A stretch of 62,020 nt of DNA, taken from Gammaproteobacteria bacterium. GTDB lineage: Bacteria; Pseudomonadota; Gammaproteobacteria; Arenicellales; CAJQKF01. Positions 18,936 through 29,575 of this stretch are shown one piece after another. The stretch spans positions 1-62,020 of the forward strand of contig JAUIEZ010000011.1 in assembly GCA_030429665.1 (NCBI GenBank), read 5' to 3'. A program made the translations under genes and the position numbers. Position 1 is the first letter of the stretch, and each line of letters opens with the position of its first letter. The notes beneath the pieces were generated by a model. That model made no database searches. It was not told the DNA's origin and saw only the letters and a list, made by a program, of their open reading frames with translations.

Positions 18936-19451
18936 ATGAAGAAGAAGCGATTTACCGAAGAGCAGATCATCGGGATCCTGCAGGAAGCGCAGGCCGGCCT
19001 GTCGGTCGCCGATGTGTGTCGAAAACACCAATGCTCGGAGCAGTCATTTTACCGGTGGAAAGCGAAGTTCGGCGGCATGACGGTGTGCGAAGCCAAGCGC
19101 TTGCGTGAACTCGAGCGCGAGAACGCCGAGCAGGTGGTCGCCAAGCTTCGCGCGATGAAGCTCAACAAGGCCGCGGACCTGGTCGCCGAGAAGATCGAAC
19201 AGACCCTGACCTACTATCGCTATCCGCCATCACACTGGGCGCGGATCAAGACCAACAATCCACTCGAGCGCATCATGCGTGAGGTCCGCCGGCAAACGCG
19301 AGTTGTCGGCGCTTTCCCGGACGGTCATTCGGCGCTGATGCTGGTTGGCGCCAGGCTCAGGCATATCGCCGGAACGAAGTGGGGAACCCGCAAGTACCTT
19401 CGAATGGAGTTGCTTGACCAGGAGGAAATCGAAAACCAACTCACCACGTGA
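18936..19451 (+). mobile_element. Chimeric transposase remnant: IS3 OrfA fused in frame to IS256 C-terminus
   Basis: One 171-codon frame. Residues 1-65 (KRFTEEQIIGILQEAQ, then the helix-turn-helix VADVCRKHQCSEQSFYRWK) are an IS3-family OrfA cut after ELERENAE. Residues 66-171 (VVAKLRAMKLNKAADLV, TNNPLERIMREVRRQ, GAFPDGHSALMLV) are the C-terminal third of an IS256/mutator transposase, with the last catalytic Glu but neither Asp. The switch is at about 19131. Neither half can transpose. OrfA has a good ribosome site (GAGGAGAAGCTC ATG). No terminal inverted repeats were identified with certainty. Confidence 0.75.
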
Positions 19452-19561
19452 GACTACCGCCAATCACAAAGTAATGGTATGGACCCGCCCCTTTCCTGAC
19501 GGCTTCGAATGAGCCAGCATGAGAATGGTTATTTCATGCAAACGAAGAAGAGGACAGGTTC

Positions 19562-20362
19562 ATGGCAAACGTTACGACAATCGGCATTGATTTGGCAAAG
19601 AACGTTTTTCATCTTCACGCCGTCGACGCAAATGGCGACGTCGTATTTCGTAAGCGGCTCTCACGGGCCCGGTTGGCTGAGTATCTTGCGCAAGTACCCC
19701 CGAGTCTGATTGGCATGGAAGCGTGTGGGGGAGCGCACTATTGGGCCAGGCGACTGACGGAATTGGGGCACGAGGTTCGATTGGTCAGTCCGCAGTTTGT
19801 TAAACCCTACGTCAAATCAAACAAGAATGACCGAAATGATGCGGAGGCGATTTGCGAGGCGACTGCACGCCCCAACATGCGGTTCGTCAAACCAAACAGC
19901 ATCGAACATCAAGACATCCAGGCGTTGCACCGCATCCGCAGTCGTCTCGTCGGGAATCGAACGGCTTTGGTCAATCAGATTCGCGGGCTATTGCTTGAAT
20001 ACGGTATCTCGATGCCTCGACTCATCGGTACGGTCCGCAGACAACTACCGGAAATCCTCGAAGATGCAAACAATGGCCTGACGATGTCCGGGCGCGAGTA
20101 CTTCGCCTCCCTGTATGATGAGTTGTGTGCCCTCGACGAGCGGATCGATACGGCGCAGCGGAAAGCTGATCTCGGCTTACTGGGGCGTAACGAGATTGAT
20201 ATGAATATTTGCCGGAGCCCGAATGCCATACGATTCTGTTGCACTTTTGGTTCATATGACCTTGCGCGGCCTGTCTATAAACGCTTGGCTCCCGGACCAA
20301 GTTGCCCCTCAGCGAAGCCGCGCCTTGCCGAGAGCGCGATCGTGCCGGAATGGACCCCGTGA
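19562..20362 (+). mobile_element. IS110-family transposase, C-terminal domain lost
   Basis: The first ~205 residues are an IS110 transposase N-terminal RuvC-like domain with the DEDD set visible: D10 (GIDLAK), E53 (GMEACGG), D90 and D93 (NDRNDAE), then the helical linker. After AQRKADLGLLGRNE the sequence leaves the family. The Transposase_20 domain with its catalytic serine is absent, and about 60 unrelated residues run to the stop. Beyond it, 20363-20553 holds only unassigned, probably IS-derived, sequence. Confidence 0.78.
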
Positions 20363-20553
20363 GATGTCGGTCACGGGGTATTGGATAAACTGCTGGGACG
20401 TACAATCACGATGAAACGACCAGGAAATCGCCTGCCGACACCGCGATACACCGAATTCGTATCTTGGTACGATAGACCCTGAACCGGATACGGCGGGGCG
20501 ACATCACGCCCACCGAGTCGCGACTTGGCGCATTCCCGGCACCCAGGAAAGAA

Positions 20554-21384
20554 TTGTTCGATCTGCATTGCCACAGCCTTGCCTCCGACGGCGCTCTCCG
20601 CCCCGCCGAGCTCGTTGCACGCGCGGCGGCGAACGGCGTCACCACGCTGTCGATCACCGACCATGACACCGCGGCCGCCTACGACGCCGAGATCCCCCCT
20701 AATCCGACACTGAGGATCGTTCCCGGCATCGAGTTTTCCGCACTTTGGCGAAAGCGCACCATCCATGTGGTGGGCCTCGCCATCGATCCGCGATCCGTAT
20801 CGCTCGGGGACGGCATTCGGCAACAGCGAAACGCGCGCCTCGAACGCGCCGGACGCATCGCCGAACGCCTGCGACGTAGCGGCATCGAAGACGCCCTGGA
20901 AGGCGCGACACGGATCGCCGCGGGGGCCGCGCCGGGCCGGGTTCATTTCGCGAAACACCTCGTCGAATCGGGCCGCGTCGGCTCTCTTCGACAGGCGTTC
21001 CGCAAGTACCTCGGCGATGGCAAGACCGGCGACGTCGCCAACAACTGGGCCAGCCTGGAGACGGCGATCGGTTGGATCCGCGGCGCGGGCGGCATCGCGA
21101 TACTGGCGCATCCGGCAAGATACCGGCTGACCGCCACGCGTCTCAAGATCCTGGTCGGCGATTTCGTCGAAGCCGGGGGCGAAGCACTCGAGGTAATCTG
21201 CGGCAACCAGGGCCTCGACGTGACGCGTGGTCTCGAGCGGCTATGCCTCGAGTACGGACTGCTGGCTTCGTGCGGCTCCGATTTCCATCAACCGGGCCGC
21301 CCGTGGGCCGAACTCGGTCGCTTTCCCCCGCTGCCGCGAACCCTGACCCCCGTGTGGCAGCAGTGGGGAGATGGCGGATCGTGA
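20554..21384 (+). CDS. rnm: PHP-domain 5'-3' exoribonuclease / nucleoside bisphosphatase (RNase AM type)
   Basis: 276 aa from a TTG start chosen because AGGAAAG lies just upstream and the protein then opens with the first PHP motif. Metal-binding motifs are visible: DLHCHSLASDG (motif 1), ITDHDT (motif 2), GIEFSA (motif 3), AHPAR and CGSDFHQPG near the end. This is the YciV/TrpH family, known to trim the 5' end of rRNAs and to act on 3',5'-nucleoside bisphosphates. Cytoplasmic. It lies just right of the IS remnants and 41 nt before arfB. Confidence 0.85.
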   Translation: MFDLHCHSLASDGALRPAELVARAAANGVTTLSITDHDTAAAYDAEIPPNPTLRIVPGIEFSALWRKRTIHVVGLAIDPRSVSLGDGIRQQRNARLERAGRIAERLRRSGIEDALEGATRIAAGAAPGRVHFAKHLVESGRVGSLRQAFRKYLGDGKTGDVANNWASLETAIGWIRGAGGIAILAHPARYRLTATRLKILVGDFVEAGGEALEVICGNQGLDVTRGLERLCLEYGLLASCGSDFHQPGRPWAELGRFPPLPRTLTPVWQQWGDGGS

Positions 21385-21425
21385 ACCGGCTCCGCGATGA
21401 TTAACGACCCGATGGAAACCTGGAA

Positions 21426-21839
21426 ATGCTGGTCATCGATCACACCCTCGCGATACCCGACAACGAAATAGAATTCCTGCCGATACGTTCTCCCGGCCCG
21501 GGCGGGCAGAACGTCAACAAGGTATCGACGGCTGTGCATCTTCGCTTCGACGCCCACCGATCCTCCCTGCCCGAAGACTGCGTCCAGCGTCTCCTCGCCC
21601 TTCGCGACCGGCGAATCAGCAAGGACGGCGTGGTGGTGATCAAGGCGGCCCGCTTTCGCAGTCGCGAGAAAAACCGGGAAGACGCGCTCGCGCGCCTCAA
21701 GGCGCTGGTGCAGCGCGCCGCCACCGTGCAAAGGAAACGCAAGCCGACCCGACCCACACGCGCCGCCCGCAATCGGCGCCTGGACGAGAAGTCGCGCCGA
21801 GGCAAGATAAAGGCAATGCGCCGCAAACTCGACGACTGA
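21426..21839 (+). CDS. arfB: Peptidyl-tRNA hydrolase ArfB, ribosome rescue factor
   Basis: 137 aa. The release-factor-like domain carries GGQ at residues 26-28 (SPGPGGQNVNKV), which hydrolyses peptidyl-tRNA in the stalled ribosome. The basic C-terminal tail (KRKPTRPTRAARNRRLDEKSRRGKIK..., rich in Arg and Lys) inserts into the empty mRNA channel in ArfB (YaeJ). Length and tail match the family. Confidence 0.93.
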   Translation: MLVIDHTLAIPDNEIEFLPIRSPGPGGQNVNKVSTAVHLRFDAHRSSLPEDCVQRLLALRDRRISKDGVVVIKAARFRSREKNREDALARLKALVQRAATVQRKRKPTRPTRAARNRRLDEKSRRGKIKAMRRKLDD

Positions 21840-22403
21840 GCCCGAACCGACCGGCAGGAATCGTTCTTCGGTTTGCCACGGCATGAGCCGCTGCCTGAAT
21901 CCGACGCCCGGGGAAGCGTGAACCCTGTCTGCGGGAACCGGAAACCCGGCTGGAGGCCGAACGCATCTGGCCAGTACGGGACTCTGCCGAATCACCCTCC
22001 AACCAAGTGTGACAGCGAGTCTTGGCGCCAAACCCTGAAGAATCCGGTGGCGCCGGGATAAACCAGCCTGCCCGGTAAACACCAATCGAGAATCGGCGCA
22101 TTCATCGAGTACAACCATCGATGCTAACACGAGCGCCCTGTCGCCTCTTCCCGGCCGGCGTCCGGTTCGGACGCGGACCGTCCATCATCGATCGGAGAAA
22201 GCGCTTGCAGAAAAACACCTGACAGCGTCGCTTGAACCATCGGCTCCAGGCGGCTTACCATGGGCTTGTCCGAAACCAGATTCTCCGTCATGACCAAAGC
22301 CCGACAGTCCCAGCCGTCTTGACAATGGACGCGGGCAGTACGAGTTAACAACGGCAAGCGTCGATGTATCCGCCTGACCACGCCTCCCCACGGAGAACGA
22401 AGC
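21840..22403. other. 564-nt gap, no gene seen
   Basis: I find no supported coding frame, tRNA or clear terminator. The promoter of the mannitol/glycogen cluster should lie in the right half. A ribosome site (GGAGAA) precedes the mtlK ATG. Confidence 0.4.
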
Positions 22404-23891
22404 ATGTCTGACCGCGGCCCCATCAAGCTCAATGCACGCAACCTCGAGCATCTTTCACCGCGTGTACAAGTGTCGACCTACGATCGAAGGGGCGTGACCG
22501 GTAGTCTCGTGCACATCGGCGTTGGCGCCTTCTTCCGCGCTCATCAAGCGGCCTACCTGGATGATCTGCTCGAGCAATCGGGTAGTTCGGAGTGGGGCTA
22601 TTGCGGGATAGGCCTGCTGCCTCACGATGCCGGCGTGCGCGACGCGCTGCAGTCGCAGGATTGCCTGTATACCTTGCTGGAGCGCAGCGCCGACGGCGAC
22701 CGGGCGAGGGTTATCGGCTCGGTGCTGGACTACCTCCACGCACCGCAGGATCCGGAGGCCGTGCTGGAGAAACTGGCTTCGCCACACACCCGCATCGTTT
22801 CCCTTACCATCACCGAGGGCGGGTACTACGTCAACAAGGGCACCGGTGAGTTCAATGACAAGGATCCCGACATCCTGCATGACCTGGAACATCCGCAAGC
22901 ACCCAGGTGCTCTTTCGGTGTTCTGCTGGAGTCGCTCGATCGGCGGCGCAGACAAGGTCTCGAACCGTTCACCTTGATGTCCTGCGACAACCTGCAGCAC
23001 AACGGCGACCTGACCAGGAAAATGCTGCTGGCATTCGCCGAGTGTCGCGATCCGGCGTTGGCCAGGTGGCTCGCCGAGCACTGTGCGTTTCCCAACAGCA
23101 TGGTAGACCGAATCACGCCGGCAACCACGGACGAGCACCGCGCGCTGCTCCGTGAAGCGTTCGACCTGGAGGACGCCTGGCCGGTTGTCACCGAGTCGTT
23201 CACGCAGTGGATCATCGAGGACAACTTTCCCGGCGGCCGGCCCGCCTGGGAGACGGTCGGGGCGCAAATGACGAGCGACGTCCTGCCGTACGAAAAGATG
23301 AAGCTCAGATTGTTGAACGCGAGTCACCAGGCATTGTGCTTCATCGGCATGCTGCTGGGTTACGAGTTCGCGCATGAAGCCATGCAGGACGCGCGCATCC
23401 GAAAGCTGGTGAAGTCCATGATGGACGAGGAAGTGACGCCGCTGCTGGCCACGCCGGCGGGCATCGACCTTGAGAGTTACAAGGCGTCACTGATCACGCG
23501 TTTCTCCAACCCGAACATTCGCGATCAACTCTCGAGGATAGGATCCGACGGCTCGGCAAAGATCCCCGGTTTCGTATTGCCTTCGGTCGTCGAAGGCTTG
23601 CGGCAAGGCACGCCCGTCAAGCGGCTGTGCTTTACCGTGGCAGCCTGGCTACGTAGCCTCGCCGGTACAGATGACAGTGGCAGGACGATATCGATCGTCG
23701 ACCCCATGGCGGACGGATTGAGAGAGCACGCTCGTTCCGGCTGGCGCGATACCGACGTCATGCTCGGCATGCGCGATATCTTCAACGAGGAGTTGCTCTC
23801 GAACACCGAGTTCACGAATCAGCTCAAGCGAACCCTGGCGAGTTTCTACGACGAGGGCGCGGAGAAGACACTCGCTGATTGCACGGGATGA
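22404..23891 (+). CDS. mtlK: Mannitol 2-dehydrogenase (polyol dehydrogenase)
   Basis: 495 aa, the long-chain mannitol dehydrogenase length. An N-terminal NAD-binding motif (VHIGVGAFFRAHQAAYLDDL) and the family signature KMKLRLLNASHQAL, with the catalytic Lys and the Asn/His pair, are present. It oxidises D-mannitol (possibly also arabinitol or sorbitol) to D-fructose with NAD+. The neighbouring fructokinase and the glycogen genes show where the fructose goes. The substrate choice among polyols is inferred from that context. Confidence 0.88.
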   Translation: MSDRGPIKLNARNLEHLSPRVQVSTYDRRGVTGSLVHIGVGAFFRAHQAAYLDDLLEQSGSSEWGYCGIGLLPHDAGVRDALQSQDCLYTLLERSADGDRARVIGSVLDYLHAPQDPEAVLEKLASPHTRIVSLTITEGGYYVNKGTGEFNDKDPDILHDLEHPQAPRCSFGVLLESLDRRRRQGLEPFTLMSCDNLQHNGDLTRKMLLAFAECRDPALARWLAEHCAFPNSMVDRITPATTDEHRALLREAFDLEDAWPVVTESFTQWIIEDNFPGGRPAWETVGAQMTSDVLPYEKMKLRLLNASHQALCFIGMLLGYEFAHEAMQDARIRKLVKSMMDEEVTPLLATPAGIDLESYKASLITRFSNPNIRDQLSRIGSDGSAKIPGFVLPSVVEGLRQGTPVKRLCFTVAAWLRSLAGTDDSGRTISIVDPMADGLREHARSGWRDTDVMLGMRDIFNEELLSNTEFTNQLKRTLASFYDEGAEKTLADCTG

Positions 23892-23995
23892 TGGTTCTTC
23901 GTCCAAACCGCCTTCACCGACGCCCGTGCCACCGGCGCGGCGCGGGCACGATCTCGCAGGAGCGAAATCGACCGAGCAAGGAGAAAGGTTTCAGC

Positions 23996-24073
23996 ATGAA
24001 CAAACTCACCTGTTTCACGACGAGCAACTCGTGTAGCGCGAGGACGGCGGCTACGGCGGCGGGCGTACGCTGA
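23996..24073 (+). CDS. Possible 25-codon leader peptide coupled to fructokinase
   Basis: A short frame MNKLTCFTTSNSC... begins after an AAGGAGAAAGG ribosome site and ends with a TGA that overlaps the fructokinase ATG by one base. The fructokinase start has no good site of its own, so translation may depend on this frame. The peptide is rich in Thr, Ser and Ala and resembles nothing I know. Confidence 0.35.
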   Translation: MNKLTCFTTSNSCSARTAATAAGVR

Positions 24074-25011
24074 TGTATCTCGTTTGCGGAGAAGCCTTGT
24101 TCGACGTCTTTCTCGACAGCGAGGAAGATCCCGGCACGCTGCGGCTCGATGCCCGGGCCGGCGGGTCGCCCTTCAACGTGGCCATCGGCATAGCGCGGCT
24201 CGGCGGACGCGCGGGGCTGCTGACCGGTATCTCCACGGACCTGCTGGGCTGCCGGCTCGCCAAGGTGCTCGAACGGGAATCCGTTTCCACCGACTACCTC
24301 GTGCGTTCGGGGCGCCGGACGACGTTGAGTCTTGTTGCCCTCGACGAGGCCGGCCATCCCGACTACGTGTTCTATGGGCTGGGCTCCGCGGACTGCAGCG
24401 TGTCGAAGGAGGATCTGCCGGCGGTCGGCGCCGAGGTGACAGGATTCCATTTCGGATCCTATTCGCTTGTCGTACTGCCCGTCGCCGACGCGTTCGCCAC
24501 ACTGGCCGCGGCAGCGGGCGAGCGATTCGTGTCGGTCGACCCGAACGTCAGGCCGACGGTGGAACCGGACCTCGACATCTGGCGAACGCGGGTTGCCGAA
24601 TACGCAACCTATGCCGATCTTGTGAAGATCAGCGCGGAAGACCTGGCGTTCCTGTACCCGAACGCCAGGGCGGAATCAAAGGCAGTCGACTGGCTCGACG
24701 CCGGCGTACATGTCGTCGTCGTGACCGACGGGCGCAACGACGTGAGAGCCTGGACGAAAAGCGGACTCGAAAGTCGCGTGCACCCGCCTGTCTCCGAGGT
24801 CGTCGACACCGTCGGCGCGGGCGACAGTTTCCAGTCCGCGCTGCTCGCCCGATTGGCGAGTCGTGACGACCCGAAAACCGCCGTGACTTCCCTGGATGCC
24901 GAACGACTCGACGACTTGTTGAACTACGCGCTGCAAGCGGCGTCGATAACCTGCTCGCGCCGCGGTGCCGACCTGCCCCGCCGCGACGAGGTTGCCGACA
25001 GGCTCGGCTGA
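24073..25011 (+). CDS. frk: Fructokinase (PfkB/ribokinase family)
   Basis: 312 aa. The N-terminal substrate lid (GEALFDVF, then GGSPFNVAIGIARLG) and the C-terminal PfkB signature DTVGAGDSFQSALLARL, with its catalytic Asp, are intact. It should phosphorylate fructose to fructose-6-phosphate, taking the product of the upstream mannitol dehydrogenase. The ATG overlaps the stop of a 25-codon frame. Another sugar kinase specificity cannot be excluded from sequence alone. Confidence 0.88.
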   Translation: MYLVCGEALFDVFLDSEEDPGTLRLDARAGGSPFNVAIGIARLGGRAGLLTGISTDLLGCRLAKVLERESVSTDYLVRSGRRTTLSLVALDEAGHPDYVFYGLGSADCSVSKEDLPAVGAEVTGFHFGSYSLVVLPVADAFATLAAAAGERFVSVDPNVRPTVEPDLDIWRTRVAEYATYADLVKISAEDLAFLYPNARAESKAVDWLDAGVHVVVVTDGRNDVRAWTKSGLESRVHPPVSEVVDTVGAGDSFQSALLARLASRDDPKTAVTSLDAERLDDLLNYALQAASITCSRRGADLPRRDEVADRLG

Positions 25012-25132
25012 TCCATGCCCGTTCGTGTCAAATCCTCGGACTCCTGCGCATGTATCGTGTTCCGCGTGATCGGTGATCTCACGAGCCCCCATCGAGAAAC
25101 GACCCGAGCGGCTTTAACGACGACCGGCGAGA

Positions 25133-26413
25133 ATGATGATGAATGAACTCAATCAAGATCGGCATATCAGCCTGTTGACCCGTCGAACCCTCGCACTGGT
25201 TCTGGCAGGCGGACAGGGATCGAGACTCCGCGAGCTGACCGAATGGCGCGCCAAGCCGGCCGTGTACTTTGGCGGCAAGTTTCGCATCATCGATTTTCCG
25301 CTGTCCAACTGCGTGAATTCGGGAATCCGGCGCATCGGGGTGCTGACACAGTACAAGGCCCATTCGCTGATTCGCCACCTGATTCACGGCTGGAGCCATC
25401 TCGGCAACGCGCTCGGCGGGTTCCTGGAGGTCTTGCCCGCCTCGCAGCGCGCCGGCGGCGAGTGGTACCTGGGCACGGCCGATGCCATCTACCAGAACCT
25501 GGACATCATCCGCACCCACAAGCCCGAGTTCGTGCTCGTGTTGTCGGGCGATCATATCTACAAGATGGACTACGGTCCGATGCTTGCCTTCCACGTGGAT
25601 CAACAGGCGGACATGACGGTGTCGTGTCTCGAGGTGCCGCTCGAGGAAGCCGCGAACGATTACGGGGTGATGGCCGTCGACGAGAATCGGCGCATTGTCG
25701 GATTCGAGGAAAAGCCTGCAGCCCCGGAGCCGATACCGGGCGAACCGGACAAGTGCCTCGCCTCGATGGGCAACTATATCTTCAACACCGAATTCCTCTA
25801 CGAGCAGCTCATTGCCGATGCGGACGACGAAAACTCGGCGCATGACTTCGGCAAGAACATCATTCCCGCGCTTGTCGGCAAGCACGAGGTCTTCGCCTAC
25901 CCGTTTCGCGACCCGGAAACCGGCGAACGCGCGTACTGGCGCGACGTGGGCAATCTCGACGCGTTCTGGGCCGCCAACATGGAACTCATGGCGGTCACGC
26001 CCGAGTTGAATCTCTACGATGACGACTGGCCGATCACCACCCATCAAGCACAACTGCCGCCGGCGAAGTTCGTGTTCAACGACGACGATCGTCGCGGCAT
26101 GGCAACCGACTCGATGGTGTCCGGCGGTTGCCTGATCTCCGGCGCCCGCCTGGATCGCACGTTGTTGTTTTCGAAGGTGCACGTTCACTCGTACGCGCAC
26201 ATCGAGGACACGGTGGTCCTGCCCGAGGTGGACATCGGCCGACGCGCACGCATCAAGCGCGCGATCATCGATCGCGGTTGCCACATACCGGAGGACATGG
26301 TTATTGGCGAGGATCACGCCGAGGACCGTAAACGGGGTTTTCGCGTAAGCGAAGGCGGCGTCGTGCTGGTGACTCCGACCATGCTTGGCCAACCGATCCA
26401 CTTCATGCGCTGA
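25133..26413 (+). CDS. glgC: Glucose-1-phosphate adenylyltransferase
   Basis: 426 aa. It opens with three Met codons, any of which could start it. The nucleotidyltransferase motif [22 protein letters not shown], the catalytic GDHIYKMDY segment and the FEEKP sugar-phosphate site are present, followed by the left-handed beta-helix end ([20 protein letters not shown]). It makes ADP-glucose from ATP and glucose-1-phosphate, the committed and allosterically controlled step of glycogen synthesis. It is first of the glgC-pgm-glgA-glgB run. Confidence 0.96.
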   Translation: MMMNELNQDRHISLLTRRTLALVLAGGQGSRLRELTEWRAKPAVYFGGKFRIIDFPLSNCVNSGIRRIGVLTQYKAHSLIRHLIHGWSHLGNALGGFLEVLPASQRAGGEWYLGTADAIYQNLDIIRTHKPEFVLVLSGDHIYKMDYGPMLAFHVDQQADMTVSCLEVPLEEAANDYGVMAVDENRRIVGFEEKPAAPEPIPGEPDKCLASMGNYIFNTEFLYEQLIADADDENSAHDFGKNIIPALVGKHEVFAYPFRDPETGERAYWRDVGNLDAFWAANMELMAVTPELNLYDDDWPITTHQAQLPPAKFVFNDDDRRGMATDSMVSGGCLISGARLDRTLLFSKVHVHSYAHIEDTVVLPEVDIGRRARIKRAIIDRGCHIPEDMVIGEDHAEDRKRGFRVSEGGVVLVTPTMLGQPIHFMR

Positions 26414-28056
<1,643 letters not shown>

Positions 28057-28057
<1 letters not shown>

Positions 28058-29505
28058 TGGCGCTTCGCATTCTGCACGTCGCGTCGGAGATTCAACCACT
28101 GGTGAAGACCGGTGGCCTCGCCGACGCGCTCGGTCGATTGCCCGCGGCGCAACTGGAGCTGGGTCACCAGGTGGCGGTGCTCGTGCCCGGTTACCCGGCC
28201 ATCCTCGATCGGGTATCGCCCGTCGATGAATTGATGACGTTGGACAGCGCCGACGACGGGCCAGTCCGCGTGCTGCGCGGTCAACTGCCTGGTACCGCGG
28301 TGACCCTGCTGGTGCTGGACGCGCCGCAGCGTTTCGACCGTCCGGGCAATCCATACGTCGACGCGGAAGGCCGCGACTGGCAAGACAACCATCGTCGCTT
28401 CGCGCTACTGGGGCGGGCCGCGGCGGAGATCGCGCGTCGAGCCTGGCCGGCGGACGTCGTGCACGCGCACGACTGGCATGCCGGACTCACACCCGCCTAC
28501 CTGCGTGCCGCGGGCGATTTCTGCGCAACCTGTTTCACGATCCACAACCTGTCGTTCCAGGGCATATTCGACGCCGAACTCTATCCGGACACCGGCCTGC
28601 CGGGTGACTTTTATACCCTGGAGGGTCTCGAGTTCCACGGTCGCTGGTCATTCATGAAGTCCGCGCTGAACTTCAGCGACGCCATCACGACGGTCAGCCC
28701 CACCTACGCTCGCGAGATTCTCACAACCGAGCACGGCATGGGGCTCGACGGACTCCTGCGTCATCGCGCGACACGTTTACACGGGATACTGAACGGCGTC
28801 GACTACGCCACGTGGGATCCCGCCACCGATCCCTTGCTGGCCTCGCCCTACTCCATCGAGACGCTCGATCGCAAACGCCAGAACAAGCGAGCGCTGCAGA
28901 GAGCCTCGGAACTCGACGAAGACGACGATATTTTGCTCGTTGGCGTCGTGAGTCGTCTGACCGAACAAAAGGGGTTGGACTTTGCGCTCGGCGCTCTCGC
29001 GGACCTGCTCATCAAGGGCCGGCTGCAGCTCGTGTTACTGGGCTCGGGTGACCCGGTGCTCGAATCCGCGTTCAACGCGCTCGCTAACCGCCATCCCGAC
29101 CGCTGCGCGGTGCGACTCGGTTATGACGAGGCGTTGGCGCACCGAATCATGGGCGGCGCCGATGTGATTCTCGTACCGTCGCGCTTCGAGCCCTGCGGAT
29201 TGACCCAGCTCTACGGGTTGCGTTACGGGACACTCCCCGTCGTGCGCCACACGGGCGGACTCGCCGATACGGTGGATCGTTACACCGTCTCCCGCGCGTC
29301 GGCCGCCACGGGATTCGTATTCGACACGCCCAATACGACGGCGGTACGCCGTGCACTGGGAAGCGCCTTGAAACTGTACGCCGATTCGGCAGCCTGGCAG
29401 CAGATCATGCGCAACGCCATGCGCCGCGACTTCGGTTGGGACAAGGCGGCCGTCGCCTATTCCGAACTCTACGCGAACCTTGTCGCCAGCCGGAGCGCCG
29501 CATGA
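28057..29505 (+). CDS. glgA: Glycogen synthase (ADP-glucose)
   Basis: 482 aa, GT5 family. The ADP-glucose binding motif KTGGLADALG starts at K17, HAHDWHAGL is the acceptor-side motif, and the C-terminal EPCGLTQLYGLRYGTLPVV with TGGLADTV binds the nucleotide. It extends alpha-1,4-glucan from ADP-glucose. It is translationally coupled to pgm. Confidence 0.96.
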
Positions 29506-29575
29506 TGAACCGCCAATCGCCATGCGCGCGTGCCTGGCCAACGCGCGCGACGCCAGAAAATCGTGAGCGACCGGC

